45,523 nucleotides of DNA. Origin: Collinsella sp. Lineage in GTDB: Bacteria; Actinomycetota; Coriobacteriia; Coriobacteriales; Coriobacteriaceae. The translations under genes were made by a program, and so were the position numbers. Location of the stretch: the NCBI GenBank assembly GCA_019413955.1, contig DXMX01000007.1, forward strand, positions 2,176 through 47,698. The letters run 5' to 3'. Positions within the stretch are counted from its first letter, which is position 1; every line of letters begins with the position of its first letter. Below the pieces are notes generated by a model. The model was not told where the DNA came from. It worked only from the letters and a program-made list of their open reading frames with translations, and did no database searches. Of the stretch, positions 27,633 to 36,160 are shown one piece after another.

Positions 27633-27660
27633 CGGATAGTGCACGCCATACGGCGTGCAC
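27614..27660 (+). promoter_or_regulatory. Two mutually exclusive hairpins after the peptide genes
   Basis: GTGCACTATCCGC (27614-27626) pairs perfectly with 27632-27644 across a TTTTA loop that contains the peptide-2 stop. GTGCACGCC (27639-27647) pairs perfectly with 27652-27660 around ATAC. Both hairpins need 27639-27644, so only one can form at a time. No T-run follows. The likely role is to separate abundant peptide mRNA from the transporter genes, perhaps depending on translation of peptide 2. Confidence 0.7.
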
Positions 27661-27797
27661 AGACTGTTCAAAGATATTTTGGCCAGCAGCGCCTGAGGGG
27701 CGATGTGGCATTGCAATATGGGGGGCGAACCGACGTTACCTATAACCCCGCACAATTGCCATGTCGTCCCTTTTTATTGACGGGGAGGATGTCGTCC

Positions 27798-28718
27798 ATG
27801 CGGGAAGTCCCAGTTGAATTGCGTGCCATATCCAAGAGATATGGCGGGTTTGAAGTGGTTAAATCAGTCTCGTTCTCTTTAATGGAAGGCGAGCTGTGTG
27901 CACTCATTGGGGAGAATGGTGCCGGCAAGAGCACGTTAATTCGATTGATCACGGGGCTTTCGGAGCCATCGTCAGGAACGATCTCGATGTTTGGGCAAAC
28001 CGGGAGACGTGAAATACGGAGCTGCAGGGAAAGGCTGGGTTATATGCCCGACCTCAATGCTTCGTATCCTAATCTGACCGCGCGAGACAACTTGGTCGTT
28101 CGCTGTATTGAGTGGGGGCTTCCCACCGATCGTTCCATCGACGGTGTGTTATCAACCGTCGGTTTGGGGGAGGCCGGCGGGAAGAAAGTGAAGAACTTCT
28201 CAATGGGAATGAGGAGGCGTCTCGATCTGGCCATAGCGTTGCTGGGCGATCCGGAGCTGTTGATCCTGGACGAGCCGACAAACGGCCTGGATCCGATGGG
28301 GATAGTCGAAGTAAGAAAAATCCTTACGCATCTTAACAAAGATCAAGGTAAAACGATTCTCGTATCCAGCCACAATCTTGAGGAGATGCACAAGCTGGCA
28401 ACTGATTACCTCTTCATAAGTCATGGTCGCCTCATTCGAAGGATGACCGCACCTCAGCTGGAAAAGTCATGCCGCGGTGGTTTCGTGTTGCATGTGGACG
28501 ATCTGGAGCGAACGAGATCGGTTCTCGGAGATGAGACCTCACATTCTTTTCTGCCGGACGGCAGCGTCCTTATGCGCTATGAGGAGAAAAAGGAAGGGCG
28601 GGGCATTGCAATCGAAGCGCTCTCGACCGCAGGTGTGAGGGTTGCGGAGGCGTATTCTCATAGGAAGAGCCTTGAGGAGTTTTATTCGGAGCTCATCGGT
28701 CGAGAGAGCGAGCTGTGA
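27798..28718 (+). CDS. ABC-2 type transporter ATPase of the peptide cluster
   Basis: A 306-residue ATPase of the CcmA/drug-peptide group. Walker A GENGAGKST is at residues 38-46, the signature is FSMGMRRRLDLAIALLG, Walker B is LLILDEPTNGLDP, and the switch histidine is in LVSSHNLEEM. An 80-residue C-terminal tail ends EEFYSELIGRESEL, as is usual for ATPases that pair with ABC-2 permeases. The ATG at 27798 is preferred, with GGGGAGG 9 nt upstream; a longer frame extends to 27639 but overlaps the hairpins. The gene shares its TGA with the ATG of the next gene. The complex probably exports the peptide or gives immunity. Confidence 0.9.
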   Translation: MREVPVELRAISKRYGGFEVVKSVSFSLMEGELCALIGENGAGKSTLIRLITGLSEPSSGTISMFGQTGRREIRSCRERLGYMPDLNASYPNLTARDNLVVRCIEWGLPTDRSIDGVLSTVGLGEAGGKKVKNFSMGMRRRLDLAIALLGDPELLILDEPTNGLDPMGIVEVRKILTHLNKDQGKTILVSSHNLEEMHKLATDYLFISHGRLIRRMTAPQLEKSCRGGFVLHVDDLERTRSVLGDETSHSFLPDGSVLMRYEEKKEGRGIAIEALSTAGVRVAEAYSHRKSLEEFYSELIGRESEL

Positions 28719-29536
28719 TGAAACGCGAGTTCATCTCAGCTTTTCGGAGCGAGGTATGGTTGCTCGCCAGGCACCCGGCGACCGCTCTGATGATTGCGCT
28801 TGCGGCTGTGCTGTATGTGGTTGCGGCTGCGACTTCGTCTGAGGTGCTGATCATGGTCGCCGGTGATGACCCGTATACGCTTGGAGGGGCTATAGGTTTT
28901 ATTGGAAACCTAGTGGATGCAGGGGACGTTTTGGGCTCTGTTGCCCGGACGTCTTTTGCGTCTACAGTGGTCTGGATTCCGGTGACGATTCTCTACGCGG
29001 TTTACGCTACGTCGAGAGACTTTGAATCCGTGGCTTACGCCGTATCGAGATCGCGAGGGGTGTCGCAGGCGGCGATTGTGATCACGAAGCTGTTGGTGAA
29101 CTGCACTCTGGTCGGTGCCGTGTATCTTCTTTCTACGACTGCGCTGTATTTAACCAAGATGGCCCAATGGGACGTTGGGGCCTCGTGCTCAGGGTTTGCC
29201 CAATTTGTATCGATTGCGCTGATGATCGCGCTGCTGCTCATTTCGATGTACGCCGCTACCTTCGCCCTGTATTTGCTCACGAGGAGTGTGGTGGCGAGCA
29301 GCGTCGTTGCAATAGCGGTTTCGACATTTGTGATGGTGTGGTTCCCAAGTACATACGGAAGCGGTCAGCCCAGCTTGCTGCTCATGCTCTCGCCCGTGTA
29401 TTACCTGATGAACCTGTGTTCCCTGAGTATGCAGAATGTTGGTGTAATTCAGGTTTTGCTGTATGCGGGCGGCACTGTGCTTGTGTCGGTTGGAGTTGCG
29501 CTCGTCTCGCTATTTGTAAGGACGGCGGTTCGATGA
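28718..29536 (+). CDS. ABC-2 transporter permease 1 of the peptide cluster
   Basis: A 272-residue membrane protein with six predicted spans (around residues 22-42, 80-105, 125-145, 160-185, 195-215 and 245-268). The MKREFISAFRSEVW start is typical of ABC-2 permeases. It overlaps the ATPase gene by one base (TGATG) and the second permease by 4 nt (ATGA), so the three are translationally coupled. The second permease differs in sequence, so the transporter is a heterodimer. Confidence 0.85.
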   Translation: MKREFISAFRSEVWLLARHPATALMIALAAVLYVVAAATSSEVLIMVAGDDPYTLGGAIGFIGNLVDAGDVLGSVARTSFASTVVWIPVTILYAVYATSRDFESVAYAVSRSRGVSQAAIVITKLLVNCTLVGAVYLLSTTALYLTKMAQWDVGASCSGFAQFVSIALMIALLLISMYAATFALYLLTRSVVASSVVAIAVSTFVMVWFPSTYGSGQPSLLLMLSPVYYLMNLCSLSMQNVGVIQVLLYAGGTVLVSVGVALVSLFVRTAVR

Positions 29537-30321
29537 ATCTTGGGATGTCGGTCAGGGCGGAACTGTTCCGCGCAAGGAGAATGAAACTCGCCGTGATAAT
29601 AGCGCTGATGTATTTGGGCATCGCGGGGATTTATGTGTTTGCCGGGTCCGGCGCATGGGTCTCCGCAGGGGGAGAGGGCCAGTTCTTTGGCTTTTCCGCC
29701 GATCCGGGCTATCTTTTCTCGATAGGGGTTGGGCCAACGGGTATCTCTTCCTGGCTAAGTGTCGTCTCCATGGCGCATACGGTGTTCTTCCCAATCGTCT
29801 CTGTTGTTGTGGCGGGGACGCTATTCGGTGATGCGACGAGCGTGTCGGCAAGGGGAGTTTCGATTGCTCGGGGCTTCCGCAGCTGGCAGCTGTTTGCGGC
29901 AAAGACATTGGCTTGCGAAGTGTATACGCTGTGCCCCTACATCGTGTTTACTCTCGGTGTCGCTGCGGTCTTTGCCGTGTGCTCCGGAAGCGGTCTAGAC
30001 AGCCTTACGGTTGGTAATGTGACCTCGGCACTCCTGTCGAATATCGTTATAGACGCCGCTTATACGCTGATGGTTGCGGTTGCATATGAGGTGTTCAGGA
30101 TCAGATCTCTTGTGTCGGGAGCCTTGCTGGTCGCAACGTTCGCGGGCCTTGTTATCGCGATGAGTTTCCCAACCGTTTTACCCCCGGTTCACATGGCTTA
30201 TTGGATGAGGGCGTGCGGGGCTGCCGGCGGGACGGTCCTGATGGCTGCATGCGGCCATGCGGTCATCGTGTCGCTCGCATGTCTATTGCTGCTTTCGTGC
30301 AGTTTTTATCGAAGAAGGTAG
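29533..30321 (+). CDS. ABC-2 transporter permease 2 of the peptide cluster
   Basis: A 262-residue membrane protein with about six predicted spans, beginning MNLGMSVRAELFRARRMKLAV and ending SCSFYRRR. The start ATG overlaps the upstream stop by 4 nt. It completes a three-gene ABC-2 system with the genes just upstream. Its large loop between spans 1 and 2 is Gly-rich and outward-facing in the usual topology. It is not similar enough to permease 1 to look like a recent duplication. Confidence 0.8.
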   Translation: MNLGMSVRAELFRARRMKLAVIIALMYLGIAGIYVFAGSGAWVSAGGEGQFFGFSADPGYLFSIGVGPTGISSWLSVVSMAHTVFFPIVSVVVAGTLFGDATSVSARGVSIARGFRSWQLFAAKTLACEVYTLCPYIVFTLGVAAVFAVCSGSGLDSLTVGNVTSALLSNIVIDAAYTLMVAVAYEVFRIRSLVSGALLVATFAGLVIAMSFPTVLPPVHMAYWMRACGAAGGTVLMAACGHAVIVSLACLLLLSCSFYRRR

Positions 30322-30387
30322 TGCGCTGGCGTATGCGCAGCGTCTGAGGGTCGATATGGATTTGATTGGAAATGGAGATGGTGCGAA

Positions 30388-30474
30388 GTGAAACTGTCGC
30401 AATTTAATGTGGTGCATGAACATAACGGAAGTCTTCTTATCATGAATGCGCGAACCGCGGCATCCTGTCGTTAA
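30388..30474 (+). pseudogene. 5' fragment of the radical SAM gene, cut off by a 1-nt frameshift
   Basis: From GTG at 30388, with GGAG about 10 nt upstream, the frame reads KLSQFNVVHEHNGSLLIMNART and then runs to a stop at 30472-30474. In the next frame, from 30462 onward, the sequence reads ILSLNPEYAQKFKRIQEG and continues without a stop into the radical SAM domain. Adding one base at 30457-30461 (GCGGC to GCGGGC) restores a 432-residue protein whose N-terminus resembles those of peptide-maturase radical SAM proteins. It is a recent mutation, a sequencing or assembly error, or programmed frameshifting. Confidence 0.75.
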
Positions 30475-30605
30475 ATCCGGAATACGCGCAGAAATTCAAA
30501 AGGATTCAAGAAGGGGACGTTCGGGATGCCGATGATCTTGTCGCGGAGCTGATAAGGGGAGGCATCCTAGTCAATGAGGAGAGGGACGAGCTTGGGGAGA
30601 TCAGG

Positions 30606-31685
30606 TTGCAAAGTCGCGCCGCGCGCTTTGCGAATACTGCTCTGTCCCTTACCATTGCGCCAACGATGGCTTGCAACTTTTGCTGTCCCTACTGCTATGA
30701 AAAGGGACAGGCGTACACGACGATGGGCGAGGAGGTTTTGACACAGCTCTCCAAGTTCGTGAAAGATTACTATCCTGGTATCGCAAGTCTCTCAGTTGGA
30801 TGGTACGGCGGCGAGCCTCTGCTCGGAATGAAGATGATCGAACGGATTACGTCGGATCTGAAAGATGTCGTGGGGCCAACGTGTGAATATTCCGCATCGA
30901 TAGTGACAAATGGCTATCTGCTGACGCCTGATGTTGCAAGGAGGCTCGCGGCATGTGGTGTGACGAGCGCGCAAGTGACTATAGATGGATCGAAGTCGGA
31001 TCACGATTCGAGAAGGATTCTTCACGACGGAAGCCCTACATACGAACGTATTCTCAAGAACGTCAAAGAGTGTGCCGACATCATCGATATTTCGATAAGG
31101 AGCAACGTCGACAAGACCAACATCGAGGCCGCTCAAGAGCTATTGGATTATCTCGAGCTAAATGGCCTGATGAATAAGGTTCACTTCTATTTAGCCCCTG
31201 TTGACGATATCAATCAGGTATGTGCGAACGACAGCCACTGCTTTACTGTAAAAGAGTTCTCGTATGAGGAGACTGAGTTTTATAAAAGGGCAATTGCGCG
31301 GGGCTTCAAAGTTCAACCTTTTGGTGGGACGAATTTCGGGATATGTTGCGCCGTTGGAATCAACTCGTACGTGGTTGATCCCGTCGGAGATTTGTATAAG
31401 TGCTGGGATGACATTGGAATGAAGGAGCGGAGGGTCGGAACTATTTTCGAGCCGCCAATGTTGAGCAAGAACATGATTAACTGGATGGCATATGAGCCGG
31501 ATGACCCGGAATGCCAAGAGTGCTTTGCTTTTCCCATGTGCATGGGAGGGTGCCCCAACCACGCCTTAAACGGTGAGGGGAAACGTTGCGTTTCCTTCCG
31601 GTATGATGCCGAGCAAAAAATGCTGCTCTCCCAGATGATGAATACGGCAAAACGGGGTGCGGGGCAAAATGAGGCTGATGCTTAA
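30606..31685 (+). CDS. Radical SAM/SPASM peptide maturase (5' end frameshifted)
   Basis: The catalytic part is intact. C23, C27 and C30 (CX3CX2C in MACNFCCPYC) bind the radical SAM 4Fe-4S cluster and YGGEPLLG is the SAM-binding GGE motif. A full SPASM domain follows with CX12GX4C, then CX2CX5CX3C (CQECFAFPMCMGGC) and a last C, holding two auxiliary clusters. Such enzymes make thioether or carbon crosslinks in peptides. The two five-cysteine peptides upstream are the obvious substrates. The listed TTG start (30606) is only the first possible codon in this frame; the real gene probably begins at 30388 with the frameshift near 30460. Confidence 0.85.
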   Translation: MQSRAARFANTALSLTIAPTMACNFCCPYCYEKGQAYTTMGEEVLTQLSKFVKDYYPGIASLSVGWYGGEPLLGMKMIERITSDLKDVVGPTCEYSASIVTNGYLLTPDVARRLAACGVTSAQVTIDGSKSDHDSRRILHDGSPTYERILKNVKECADIIDISIRSNVDKTNIEAAQELLDYLELNGLMNKVHFYLAPVDDINQVCANDSHCFTVKEFSYEETEFYKRAIARGFKVQPFGGTNFGICCAVGINSYVVDPVGDLYKCWDDIGMKERRVGTIFEPPMLSKNMINWMAYEPDDPECQECFAFPMCMGGCPNHALNGEGKRCVSFRYDAEQKMLLSQMMNTAKRGAGQNEADA

Positions 31686-33303
31686 TCTCTGTAGAAAATA
31701 TATACTGGGCGGTCGATTCTACGCCTATCTTGTCGTAACAGTTTTGGTCGGGCTGCTTGCGCTTGCGGGTCCCTTTCTTACCGGCATAGTGGTAAACCGA
31801 TTGGCGATGCCGGCCACCGCCGATCTTGCCGCCGTTCTCGTTTGTTGCCTTATTTTGGTTGCGGTCCAAGCGGTTCGAGCGGGACTAGTGTATTGCTCAG
31901 AGATGCTGTACATCAACCTTCAGTCGCATGCGGGGTTCGGCTTAAATGCGGATACGCTTGAGCACGTGAAGCACCTTCCCCAGGCATTCTTCGAGGGCTT
32001 CAACGCGTCGTATTATAACCAGCAAATCAATCACGACGCTAATGACCTTGTCATCTTCGTAATCAACTCGGTTGTGGGGGTTTCAAGCAACGTTATCACC
32101 CTTTTGTCCGCCCTGTTTGTTCTCGGTAGCCTGAATATCAAGTTGAGTGTGGTCTGCCTTGTTCTTGCGGCAGCGAGTGCCGCTTTTTATGCGGTTTCAC
32201 GCGCAAGGCTGTTTGAGAGAAGTTTTGACGTACAAGAGCAGAGCGCGAGGTTTTTTTCCTGTCTACAAGATCAGTTGGAGAAAGTTGATTTCATCCGCAA
32301 ACATGCTTTGTTCGATAGGTCCCGCGCTGTACTGGTCGAAGCTTTTAATGGGCTCTATCCAACGATGAGAGCAAATCAGGAAGTAGGGTCTAGATTTACC
32401 TTTGGCAACGCGTTGGTCGCTTCCGCCGCTCAAGGATGTCTTCTTGCTGTGGGCGCGGTTGAAGTGATGGGCGGGAGACTGTTGCCTGGTTTTCTCGTGA
32501 CTGCTGTTGGATATTATTCGAACTTAAGCTCAGCGGTACAGTATTTGTTGGGCTGGGGAAGGGATTACCAGACTAATCGCGTATGCTATGAGCGGCTGAA
32601 AAGAATTTGGGATGTCCCGGTGGAAGCGAATGGCAAATTGGCGCTTGGTCCGATTGAGGAAATCCGTCTAGAGAACATCAAGCTACGTTATCCAGGGGCG
32701 GAAAGGGTCGCGTTAAGCATTGAGGGGCTCGCGTTTTCCAGGGGTCGGCTATATGGAATCTCGGGGCCGAATGGTTCGGGGAAGAGCTCGCTGCTGTCAG
32801 TGATATTGGGGCTATATCCAGATGACACAGAAGGGGCCGTTCGCTACAACGGGGTGTCACAGCGTTGCATCGATCGATATGCATTGCGGCGGTGTCGAGT
32901 CAGCATTACGGAGCAAGAACCCCCTATCGTTGAGGGGACGATTCTCGATAATCTTACGCTGCTTTCTGATGATTACGAGATGGATAAGCTGAATCGGATG
33001 CTTGTCATATTGGGGCTAGACGAAATGGTTGCTTCTGTGGAGAACGGGGCAACGGCGATGCTTGACGGCGGGAAAGGAGGGGTGTCCGGCGGCGAGAAGC
33101 AAAAGATTGCAATTGTGAGACAGCTGTTGAAATCGCCGGACGTTATGCTTTTTGATGAACCGACCTCAGCACTTGATGCGAAGAGTCGAGGCGCGCTGAT
33201 CAAATTGCTTCATGAAATTAAGAGAGACCATATTGTAATCGTTGTCACTCATGACGAGGAGATGCTTGCCGCCTGTGACGAGGTCATTTCGACGGCTGGA
33301 TGA
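31669..33303 (+). CDS. ABC exporter of the peptide cluster (fused permease and ATPase)
   Basis: A 544-residue half-transporter. Residues 1 to about 310 form a six-helix exporter domain and about 325-544 an ATPase, with Walker A GPNGSGKSS, signature GVSGGEKQKIAIVRQLL, Walker B VMLFDEPTSALD and switch histidine in VVTHDEEM. No N-terminal C39 peptidase is present, so leader removal, if any, needs another protease. It overlaps the end of the radical SAM gene by 17 nt, so the two are coupled. The ATG at 31669 is chosen; GTG 31657 and ATG 31678 are possible. The likely role is export of the matured peptide. Confidence 0.88.
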   Translation: MRLMLNLCRKYILGGRFYAYLVVTVLVGLLALAGPFLTGIVVNRLAMPATADLAAVLVCCLILVAVQAVRAGLVYCSEMLYINLQSHAGFGLNADTLEHVKHLPQAFFEGFNASYYNQQINHDANDLVIFVINSVVGVSSNVITLLSALFVLGSLNIKLSVVCLVLAAASAAFYAVSRARLFERSFDVQEQSARFFSCLQDQLEKVDFIRKHALFDRSRAVLVEAFNGLYPTMRANQEVGSRFTFGNALVASAAQGCLLAVGAVEVMGGRLLPGFLVTAVGYYSNLSSAVQYLLGWGRDYQTNRVCYERLKRIWDVPVEANGKLALGPIEEIRLENIKLRYPGAERVALSIEGLAFSRGRLYGISGPNGSGKSSLLSVILGLYPDDTEGAVRYNGVSQRCIDRYALRRCRVSITEQEPPIVEGTILDNLTLLSDDYEMDKLNRMLVILGLDEMVASVENGATAMLDGGKGGVSGGEKQKIAIVRQLLKSPDVMLFDEPTSALDAKSRGALIKLLHEIKRDHIVIVVTHDEEMLAACDEVISTAG

Positions 33304-33503
33304 TTATCGGATTGTGGCGTTGAAGACCAAGAAACTTGAAATGGCGTGGGCTCTGGGTAGGTCTCCACGGGTACGCCGTCGGTGCTGTACTCGACCGCCC
33401 GGCAAGAAGGTTTTATAGCGTGTTTCCCCAGAGAGGTCCCTTTGTCCGGTAGTGGCGAGGGGAGCCTCTCTTTTGCTCACCTCTTGCGGCGGAGGGGGAC
33501 ACC
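33304..33503. other. No gene recognised; likely mobile-element flank
   Basis: Two hundred bases after the exporter have no credible frame on either strand. The sequence runs directly into the decayed IS1595-like transposase and is probably the outer part of that element. Confidence 0.4.
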
Positions 33504-34020
33504 ATGCGCCTATGCAGGACAAACTGCGCGTTCTTGTCGAATGATGGGCTATGTGTAGAGATGATGGTCTCGGGTAGAGCCCGTGTCGCGCTCGGCTGCG
33601 ATGAGCCAGGCAATTCAATCTTCATCCGGGAGGGCCTTGGCAAGACAAGCAGGGCGAAGACCTTGGCGACGTTCGGGAGCCGTGTGGCGCCCGGCTCCAC
33701 GCTCATCCACGACATGGAGCCGGGCGCCACACGGCTCCCGTCAACAATCTGTCACTGAAGAGCCAGCGCTACAACGCGAAGCTGCTCAAGGGCGTTCCCG
33801 ACGGCCAGAACCCGCTGGGGCCCGTGAACCGGATGCGCTACTTCATGCAGTGCTTCCTGAGGTCTCATCCCGGCTCCAACCGGGACGACATGCGGGGCTG
33901 TGGCTATGAGTCCGCCCGAGGACAAGCTTGAGAAGGTCGCGATGGTGCTCGATCGGGCAATGCGATACCCGAAAACGCTCAGGTTCAGGCAGTTCTATGC
34001 AAGAAAGCCCAGTTCAGATG
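33504..34020 (+). pseudogene. IS1595-like (ISXO2-type) transposase remnant
   Basis: Three frames together spell a decayed transposase: GLGKTSRAKTLATFGSRVAPGSTLIHDME (33640-33720), LSLKSQRYNAKLLKGVPDGQNPLGPVNRMRYF with FLRSHPGSNRDDMRG (33750-33890), and PPEDKLEKVAMVLDRAMRYPKTLRFRQFY (33910-34000). The first break coincides with a perfect 26-bp palindrome; the second, near 33895, has lost some codons. The element is dead. From 34020 to 34200 nothing is recognisable. Confidence 0.7.
33674..33740. repeat. Perfect 26-bp palindrome inside the transposase remnant
   Basis: Arms 33674-33699 and 33715-33740 are exact inverted copies, with a 15-nt loop. The left arm is normal transposase coding sequence (GSRVAPGS); the right arm replaces the expected codons and shifts the frame. 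This is the trace expected from intrastrand template switching that copied the left arm backwards. Confidence 0.85.
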
Positions 34021-34200
34021 AGTTCGACGAGCAATATTTATCAACACAGTGCAAGGGGGGATTATATTTGTATTTCATCCGTGTTGAGCTTCACACGGTG
34101 CGCGACTCATCGCAAACTGGCGGGCGCAGCGGAAAGAAAACCGACTGCAGACGAACGATCGATATCGGGAGCAAATAGCCACCGGATGCTTTTCGATCTC

Positions 34201-34869
34201 CTACGCGTCGACCTCCGCGATTTCTTCTGCGTCTCGCCAAGTTGAAAGGAGCGATGTCGAAAACTCCTTTTCGGTTAGCGTCAAGACATCCTTCACGCAA
34301 AAACCTTTCAATTTGTCAGGAAGCCCAAAACGCGCTTTTTTCCTAATCGAGCTGGCAACCCGCTTCAACGCGGTCTTGTTCTTGTCCTCGTTGTATACCA
34401 AAACAAAGACGCAGTGCTCGCGAAACCATCTCGTCCTCTTTCCCCACAGGTCCGAGCAGAACAAAACGCTGTCCTTGCACTTCTCGATGAGGGCGTCCCT
34501 TTGGCCAAGATTGATACCAAGCTCTTCGTCATCCTTGGGATTGAGCCTCTTCCCCAGCGTCTCCTTCAGACTGCCGTTTTTAAATTCGACTAGATATAAC
34601 GTTTCCCGATCGCAATACAGCGCATCGGCGGAGCGCGGGAGTTGCATCCACCTATTGACCTTCTTGCAGTAGCATTCTTTAACAGAGTCAAAATTGACAA
34701 CAGGCAAATCGTCATCCACAAGAGAGACGCTCCCGTCTCTGGATGTTTTGGAGATGGTCGACGTGCAGTCCCTTAGGATACAGGTCCTGCAACGGGAGCA
34801 ACCATCGCTGCCATCTGGCACCACGGGAGAGTTCGGATGAGGGCAGGAGGCGCACAGGTCGCTACTCAA
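34201..34869 (-). CDS. Putative PD-(D/E)XK nuclease with Cys-rich N-terminus, partner of AAA ATPase
   Basis: A 222-residue protein. Near its start are cysteine pairs (CASC, then CSRCRTC and a further C) that could bind zinc. The centre has D82 (SADALYC) followed by E95 and K97 in LYLVEFKNG, the D...ExK layout of PD-(D/E)XK nucleases. TTG at 34869 is chosen, with GGGAGGAG 7 nt upstream inside the ATPase gene; the gene overlaps the ATPase stop by 8 nt. Tight coupling to an AAA15 ATPase on an IS-bounded island suggests a two-gene anti-phage or anti-plasmid module. No named family was recognised. Codon use is less GC-biased than in core neighbours. Confidence 0.6.
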   Translation of the reverse strand: MSSDLCASCPHPNSPVVPDGSDGCSRCRTCILRDCTSTISKTSRDGSVSLVDDDLPVVNFDSVKECYCKKVNRWMQLPRSADALYCDRETLYLVEFKNGSLKETLGKRLNPKDDEELGINLGQRDALIEKCKDSVLFCSDLWGKRTRWFREHCVFVLVYNEDKNKTALKRVASSIRKKARFGLPDKLKGFCVKDVLTLTEKEFSTSLLSTWRDAEEIAEVDA

Positions 34870-36160
34870 GGCCGTACTCCTCCCTCTCAAGCGTATCAAA
34901 AGGAGCCGCCAGCTTCTCGTAGGCGACCTCAGTCGAGCCGGTTATTTCGGCAAAGCGAGAGCGTCCATCAGCGCAGGTCTCCGCAAGATAATATGAGCAC
35001 AATCCATCAACAGCGTGCTTCTTAGAATACACTTCGATCGCATTCAAGAAATATGGACTATGGGTGCTCATCAAGACGTGCATCCCGAGCTCTTTCTGGA
35101 GCAGCACGATTATCTCGGCGAAGGCCAGCTGCCATGCAGGATGAAGATGAATCTCGGGTTCATCGAGGATAATAGTCCCTCCGGCATCTAGCGCGCCGGA
35201 CTTCAAGAGCACCTTCATGATGGCGAACGTCTTCAAGCCAGCAGAAAGGTTCCCAGGCTCCAACCCCCGAGCGAAGCCCTCTTCGAGATACGTAAGGTGA
35301 CCGCGACTTTCGCTCCTCTCGAAATACCCCGGACATAAGGAGGAGACCTTGTCCATGAGAACCTTCAGGTGCCGCTCCTTCGCGATCTCGTCGAACAGCG
35401 AGGACTCGCTGTCATCGTTACGGATGGTCGCCTGAATCAAATCTTGCCGCAGCTCCTCCTGGTGTCCAAGGAGGGGCCTGAACCGAAAAGCGGGGCCGTA
35501 GGGCCCTCCGAGAGAATCGATCAGGAACGGGTCGTCCAGATAATGCGCCCTGAATCGCAAAACCCTTCTATCGTGCACCTCCGCCACCTCGTCACCTGCA
35601 ACCGAGAAAACCGTAGATGCGTCCTTTATCTGGAGTTCGACCTTCCCGGGCTCTTCGCCGAAAACCGAATTGATCTGGCCGTTGAACTCGCTTTGGAACC
35701 TGTTTGTCGCAATCGCACGAAATACCTCATCATCGGAGATATCCATGATCTCGATAATCTGATCGGCAACTCCTGCTACGCCATTCGTGAAATCGGATTC
35801 GATCTCACGGGAGATCTCCTCCCCGTAATACTCCTTTATCTCATCAATAAGCTCGTCCCTCGTGCACTCGCCCGAAAAAACCCTGTCGATGAAACCATTC
35901 ATTCTTCCAGCAGTTCGCCTGTGGCGAGACGTGGAGTCGAGAGGGCCTCCCACATATGCCTTCCTGATGGCGCGTTCAACACTATTGCGCCTCATGCGGT
36001 CGATTTTGTTCTCCGAATCGGACATGCTGTTGAAGGCCGCATAAAGCGCTTTTCCAACCGTGCTTTTCCCCGTCCCGTTCTCCCCGGCGATCACGGCAAT
36101 GCCATTAATCTCGATATCGGCCTCAGCGACCCTGCCGATGTTTTTCACCTTGATTTTCAA
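34862..36160 (-). CDS. AAA15/AAA_21-type (OLD-like) ATPase
   Basis: A 432-residue ABC/SMC-like ATPase. Walker A GENGTGKS is at residues 26-33, the signature-like NLSAGLKTFAIMKVLL segment lies near 310, Walker B IILDEPEIHLHP near 330, and the STHSPYFLNA switch near 365. The middle carries a long helical insertion. The start codon is TTG at 36160, with GGTGAT 5 nt upstream. No Toprim domain follows the ATPase, so it is not a full OLD nuclease; the downstream gene encodes the likely nuclease. Similar ATPase-effector pairs occur in defence systems such as Septu, Gabija and PARIS, but the partner here does not match those by eye. Confidence 0.85.
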   Translation of the reverse strand: MKIKVKNIGRVAEADIEINGIAVIAGENGTGKSTVGKALYAAFNSMSDSENKIDRMRRNSVERAIRKAYVGGPLDSTSRHRRTAGRMNGFIDRVFSGECTRDELIDEIKEYYGEEISREIESDFTNGVAGVADQIIEIMDISDDEVFRAIATNRFQSEFNGQINSVFGEEPGKVELQIKDASTVFSVAGDEVAEVHDRRVLRFRAHYLDDPFLIDSLGGPYGPAFRFRPLLGHQEELRQDLIQATIRNDDSESSLFDEIAKERHLKVLMDKVSSLCPGYFERSESRGHLTYLEEGFARGLEPGNLSAGLKTFAIMKVLLKSGALDAGGTIILDEPEIHLHPAWQLAFAEIIVLLQKELGMHVLMSTHSPYFLNAIEVYSKKHAVDGLCSYYLAETCADGRSRFAEITGSTEVAYEKLAAPFDTLEREEYGLE

